DNA from: Muribaculum sp.
GTDB lineage: Bacteria; Bacillota; Clostridia; Lachnospirales; Lachnospiraceae
Reading direction: 5' to 3'
Assembly: GCA_023663505.1 (NCBI GenBank)
Contig: JAMPHH010000009.1
Location: 20,276-84,275 of the forward strand
DNA length: 64,000 bases
In this document: in pieces, positions 60,750 through 64,000 of the stretch
Position numbering within the stretch: the first letter of the stretch is position 1
Layout of the letters: every line of letters starts with the position of its first letter
Notes under the pieces: generated by a model
The model's input: the letters and a program-made list of their open reading frames with translations, nothing else
What the model was told of the DNA's origin: nothing
The model's database searches: none
Translations under genes and position numbers: made by a program

Positions 60750-61724
60750 ATGGCAAAAGAGATCAAGTCAATTGGCGTTTTGACAAGTGGTGGAGATGCA
60801 CCGGGCATGAATGCCGCGATTCGCGCGGTTGTGCGCACGGCAATCGTGCGCGGCGTGAGCGTGAAGGGCATCAAGAAGGGTTATCAGGGACTTTTAAACG
60901 AAGAAATCATTGATATGAAGGCGAAGGACGTGTCCGATATTATCCAACGCGGCGGTACGGTTCTGGGAACGGCGCGTTCCATGGAGTTTAAGACTCCGGA
61001 GGGGCAGAAAAAGGGTGCGGACATTTGCAGAAAGCACGGAATCGACGGAATCGTGGTCATAGGCGGTGACGGCTCCTATCGCGGAGCGCAGGCGTTGTCC
61101 AGACAGGGAATCAACACGATCGGTCTTCCCGGCACGATCGATTTGGACATTGCGTGTACGGAATATACTATCGGCTTTGACACGGCGGTGAATACGGCAA
61201 TGGAAGCAATAGACAAGGTGAAGGATACCTCGTCCTCCCATGAGCGTTGCAGTATCATCGAGGTAATGGGGCGCAACGCGGGATATATCGCCCTGTGGTG
61301 CGGTATCGCCAACGGTGCTGAGGATATCCTGCTTCCTGAGACCTATGACTATGACGAACAGAGGATTATCAATAATATCATTGCAAACCGTAAGAAGGGC
61401 AAGACTCACCATTTGGTTATCAACGCAGAGGGAATCGGACATTCTGTCTCCATGGCGAGACGTATCGAGGCGGCAACGGGCATTGAGACCAGAGCGACCA
61501 TTCTGGGTTACATGCAGCGCGGCGGACGTCCTTCTGCCAAGGACAGATATTATGCGTCCATCATGGGAGCGTATGCCGTGGATATACTGCTTCAGGGCAA
61601 GACCAACCGCGTGGTAGGCTTTAGCAAGGGCGAGTTTGTGGACTATGATATTGAGGAGGCTCTGAGCATGGTGAAGGGTATTGACGAGTACCAGCAGGAG
61701 GTATCGAGAATCCTCTCTATTTAA
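60750..61724 (+). CDS. pfkA: ATP-dependent 6-phosphofructokinase
   Basis: A 324-residue enzyme of usual bacterial Pfk length. Motifs: LTSGGDAPGMNAAIRAVVR, GGDGSYRGAQ, the catalytic PGTIDLDIACTEYTIGFDTA, and EVMGRNAGYIAL. Gly/Asp at the nucleotide site fit ATP use. The start at ATG 60750 follows GTGTGGGAAA. It is monocistronic, ending in a terminator, with its own promoter. Confidence 0.96.
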   Translation: MAKEIKSIGVLTSGGDAPGMNAAIRAVVRTAIVRGVSVKGIKKGYQGLLNEEIIDMKAKDVSDIIQRGGTVLGTARSMEFKTPEGQKKGADICRKHGIDGIVVIGGDGSYRGAQALSRQGINTIGLPGTIDLDIACTEYTIGFDTAVNTAMEAIDKVKDTSSSHERCSIIEVMGRNAGYIALWCGIANGAEDILLPETYDYDEQRIINNIIANRKKGKTHHLVINAEGIGHSVSMARRIEAATGIETRATILGYMQRGGRPSAKDRYYASIMGAYAVDILLQGKTNRVVGFSKGEFVDYDIEEALSMVKGIDEYQQEVSRILSI

Positions 61725-61816
61725 GTATGCTAAGGATTTTAGAGCTGTCGGCAGGGAACCGTATAGATATGCCGTAACAGTTCCATCATACATAAATACA
61801 AGTGCTTCGCATAATG

Positions 61817-61852
61817 AAAAGCGGTGTTGTCCCACAGACAGCGCCGCTTTTA
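61817..61852 (+). terminator. Terminator after pfkA
   Basis: AAAAGCGG pairs with CCGCTTTT, with an inner TGTC/GACA pairing. The T run is short. Positions 61871-61890 then show a short match to the start of repeat family 2 (ATTCCCGCGGGCAATGA). Confidence 0.65.
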
Positions 61853-61927
61853 TAGCCGCTTGTATCGGCTCATGATTCCCGCGGGCAATGATCCTGTGGA
61901 GCAATATTGCAGTGGAGGAAGTGTATT

Positions 61928-62731
61928 ATGATCACCAGTATGTCCAACCCTCGAATCAAACAAGTGATACAGTGGCAGACGAAGGCGAAGGAACGCCATA
62001 GGGATAAGGTATATGTGGTGGAGGGGACTAAAATGTACCAAGAGGCGCCGGAATCCGCAGTCAGAGATGTCTATGTATCCCAAGGCTGCATGGAGCGATT
62101 CAGGCAGTCGGCAGGACAGGGGAAGGGAGGGCTGTTGGACAAGCTTGCCCGCACGGGATACGAGGAGGTGACGGACGAGGTGTTTGCCAAAATGTCTGAC
62201 ACCCGGACGCCGCAGGGGATCCTTGCGGTATTGGAGCAGCCGGAGTATGAGTTAAATTTACTTTTAACAAGGGAAAATCCGCTGTTTATCGTACTGGAAA
62301 ATATACAAGACCCGGGCAATTTGGGGACGATTCTGCGCACGGGGGAGGGAGCGGGGATAACGGGTGTTATCATGAGCGACAGCACCGTGGATATATTTAA
62401 TCCGAAGGTAATACGCTCCACCATGGGCTCTATTTTTCGGGTGCCCTTTTTATACGAGGTCAATCTGTTAAAGGTGTTGGATAGGCTTCATGAGACGGGA
62501 ATAGAAACCTATGCCGCCCATTTGCAGGGCAAGGTGTACTATGATGATTGTTCATTTTGCGGGCCTACGGCATTTTTGATTGGAAATGAGGGCAATGGTC
62601 TGACGAAGGAGCTGGCAGCAGCGGCTTCCTCTTATGTGAAGATACCAATGGAGGGAATGGTGGAGTCTTTAAACGCAGGAGTGGCAGCGGCTCTTTTAAT
62701 GTACGAGGCACACAGACAGCGTTTCGGATGA
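61928..62731 (+). CDS. SpoU/TrmH-family rRNA 2'-O-methyltransferase
   Basis: A 267-residue SPOUT enzyme. The start at ATG 61928 follows GGAGGAAGTG. The N-terminal substrate-binding domain (VYVVEGTKMYQEA) precedes the trefoil-knot motifs: IVLENIQDPGNLGTILRT (motif 1), FLIGNEGNGL (motif 2) and IPMEGMVESLNAGVAAALLMYE (motif 3). It uses S-adenosylmethionine to methylate a ribose in rRNA or tRNA; the target base is not readable. Confidence 0.93.
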   Translation: MITSMSNPRIKQVIQWQTKAKERHRDKVYVVEGTKMYQEAPESAVRDVYVSQGCMERFRQSAGQGKGGLLDKLARTGYEEVTDEVFAKMSDTRTPQGILAVLEQPEYELNLLLTRENPLFIVLENIQDPGNLGTILRTGEGAGITGVIMSDSTVDIFNPKVIRSTMGSIFRVPFLYEVNLLKVLDRLHETGIETYAAHLQGKVYYDDCSFCGPTAFLIGNEGNGLTKELAAAASSYVKIPMEGMVESLNAGVAAALLMYEAHRQRFG

Positions 62732-62754
62732 CCGCCTTTGTGAAGCGGACATGA

Positions 62755-62978
62755 TATAGGATAGGCAGGATATAGGGCGAGCAGACTATGGGATAGGCAG
62801 GATATAGGGCAAGCAGAATATGGGATAGGCAGGATATAGGGCGAGCAGACTATGGGATAGGCAGGATATAGGGCAAGCAGAATATGGGATAGGCAGGATA
62901 TAGGGCGAGCAGGATATAGGATAGGCAGGATATGGGGCAAGCAGGATATATGATAAGCGGTGTATCGGGCTAAACGTA
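62755..62978 (+). repeat. Minisatellite of 32-bp units
   Basis: Six full tandem units (starting 62755, 62787, 62819, 62851, 62883, 62915) and a degenerate seventh. The consensus begins GGATAGGCAGGATATAGGGC. Units 1 and 3 end GCGAGCAGAC, units 2 and 4 end GCAAGCAGAA, showing a 64-bp higher-order period. Each unit is itself two related 16-bp halves. It fills the gap between the methyltransferase and proC; no coding role on either strand. Confidence 0.9.
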
Positions 62979-63013
62979 TATAGAGCAGACATGATAAGGA
63001 GGAGAATGACAAA

Positions 63014-63811
63014 ATGAAGATAGGATTTATCGGGCTTGGGAACATGGCGACCGCGATGATTGGCGGAATGTTGAAGGAACAGGTTGTAATAACAGATGAT
63101 ATTATTGGAAAAGCGCGCACAGAAGCGACGCAGACGCGGGTTAAATCTAAGTTTAATATCAATATTGCGGAGAGCAATGCGGAGGTTGCCCGAGCAGCAG
63201 ATGTCTTATTCTTAGCTGTAAAGCCTATTTTTCTCCCGGAGGTTATTGGGGAGATCAGGGACAAGGTGCGTCCAGAGACCTTGATTGTCAGCATCGCGGC
63301 GGGACGGACTCTTTCTTATATAAAGGAAGCGTTCGGCAGGGAGGATTGTAAGCTCATTCGCTGTATGCCCAACACGCCTGCCCTTGTGCTTGAGGGCTGC
63401 ACGGGAGTCTGTGCGGGTGAAAATGTGACCGAGGAGGAGCTTGAGCGGGTTCTGAGGCTTCTGAATGCCTTTGGCAAGGCGAGCGTGGTGCCGGAGAGAC
63501 TGATGGATGTGGTGGTAGGCGTGTCAGGGAGCGCCCCTGCCTATGTGTTTATGTTTATAGAAGCCATGGCTGACGAGGCTGTGGCGGAGGGAATGCCCAG
63601 AAAGCAGGCGTATGAGTTTGCGGCGCAGGCGGTGTTGGGCAGCGCGAAGATGGTTCTGGAGACAGGAATGCACCCCGGAGAGCTGAAGGATATGGTGTGT
63701 TCCCCGGGCGGTACTACGATTCAGGCGGTCAAGGTCTTGGAGGAGATGGGGCTGCGCGCGGCTGTTATGGACGCTATGGAGGCTTGTATCGAGAAATCCA
63801 GAGAGCTCTAA
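63014..63811 (+). CDS. proC: Pyrroline-5-carboxylate reductase
   Basis: A 265-residue enzyme catalysing the last step of proline synthesis with NAD(P)H. Motifs: IGLGNMATAMIGGML (dinucleotide fold), RCMPNTPAL, SGSAPAYVFMFIEAMADEAV and the C-terminal VCSPGGTTIQAVKVLEE. ATG 63014 follows AAGGAGGAG. The 32-bp minisatellite lies directly in its leader region. Confidence 0.96.
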   Translation: MKIGFIGLGNMATAMIGGMLKEQVVITDDIIGKARTEATQTRVKSKFNINIAESNAEVARAADVLFLAVKPIFLPEVIGEIRDKVRPETLIVSIAAGRTLSYIKEAFGREDCKLIRCMPNTPALVLEGCTGVCAGENVTEEELERVLRLLNAFGKASVVPERLMDVVVGVSGSAPAYVFMFIEAMADEAVAEGMPRKQAYEFAAQAVLGSAKMVLETGMHPGELKDMVCSPGGTTIQAVKVLEEMGLRAAVMDAMEACIEKSREL

Positions 63812-63825
63812 AAAACAACAACTTA

Positions 63826-63953
63826 TCCATAAAACACTTTACCAATCCTACACATTTGCTTCGAGCGCTGTCGAGGCGGGAGTGGACAGGGAGGGTTTTG
63901 CGGGCTTCGGCGGGGGTTGGAGCGTTTTCTTATAGTGCGCCCATGAATCTAGT
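63826..63953 (+). repeat. Structured palindromic repeat, family 1, copy 3 (left part)
   Basis: It matches the 1075-1205 half of copy 1 in order: a CCATAAAAC...CACATTTGCTT lead, AGGCGGGAGTGGACAGG, GCGGGCTTCGGCGG, GTTGGAGCGTTTTCTTATAG, and CTAG. After 63953 it diverges, and no hairpins follow in the 46 bases before the window ends. It starts 14 bases after the proC stop. Confidence 0.75.
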
Positions 63954-64000
63954 GTACTGTACCGTTGATATTTAGATAAATTATTCTGGTCATTTATGTC

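Noticed and set aside
62755..62978. CRISPR array
   Set aside because: The units are contiguous with no unique spacers, the 32-bp units alternate in type, and no cas genes are near.
62632..63294. Minus-strand ORF of 220 residues across the minisatellite
   Set aside because: Its Pro/Leu/Tyr/Cys-rich repeats come only from translating the minisatellite, and it overlaps proC and the methyltransferase gene antisense.
1..64000. tRNA or rRNA genes
   Set aside because: I scanned the intergenic stretches for cloverleaf motifs and conserved rRNA segments and saw none; a covariance-model scan would be needed to exclude degenerate cases.

Overview
The window looks like a chromosomal segment of a Gram-positive Clostridia-type bacterium, most likely a Lachnospiraceae-like gut anaerobe. 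This is inferred from strong GGAGG ribosome binding sites, sigma-A style promoters, zinc-ribbon/BspA leucine-rich-repeat proteins, Rpn-type nucleases and the family make-up. No rRNA or tRNA gene and no CRISPR array was seen. Base composition is moderately GC-rich, except for an AT-rich two-gene island at 42390-45345.

Layout. 1-1067: ends of two membrane proteins. 1571-9087: a dynamin-like GTPase, an AEC transporter on the other strand, a VWA protein with a degenerate metallopeptidase motif, a MoxR-type AAA+ ATPase and a small LRR protein. 9510-11779: a UDP-sugar pyrophosphorylase and galE. 11945-13167: a hemolysin III-type membrane protein and a small conserved protein. 13516-21457: an Rpn nuclease, a serine DNA invertase, a probable invertible promoter and an operon of zinc-ribbon/LRR surface proteins. 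21706-25493: an ABC exporter with a CPBP-CPCC fusion protease. 25917-30748: a small alarmone synthetase, a hendecad coiled-coil tail-anchored protein, a flavin reductase-like protein and a LysM-M23 peptidase. 30884-33086: pseB-pseC. 33150-37938 (minus strand): manA, manC, fcl and gmd, a complete route from fructose-6-phosphate to GDP-L-fucose apart from phosphomannomutase. 38129-42152: an AraC regulator and two large membrane proteins. 42390-45345: a helicase-nuclease island. 45687-55579: a surface glycan cluster. 55838-63811: a second Rpn nuclease, dnaE, pfkA, an rRNA methyltransferase and proC.

The strongest candidate system is at 14763-21457. A Hin/Pin-type serine recombinase gene is followed at once by two 26-bp palindromic sites, each two 12-bp half-sites around a 2-bp core. 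The cores are GT and AC, so the sites are inverted relative to each other. The 148 bp between them carries a near-consensus promoter (TTGACA-17-TATACT) that, in the orientation given here, points back at the recombinase gene. Inversion would aim it at the operon of zinc-ribbon/LRR proteins. This reads as a phase-variation switch caught in the OFF state.

Three families of structured intergenic repeats recur through the window. Two of them show base-pair-preserving differences between copies. There are also a MITE-like element, a 32-bp minisatellite and two gene relics (a DinB fragment and an SRPBCC-like fragment). All functional calls rest on motifs read by eye; no database search was run.
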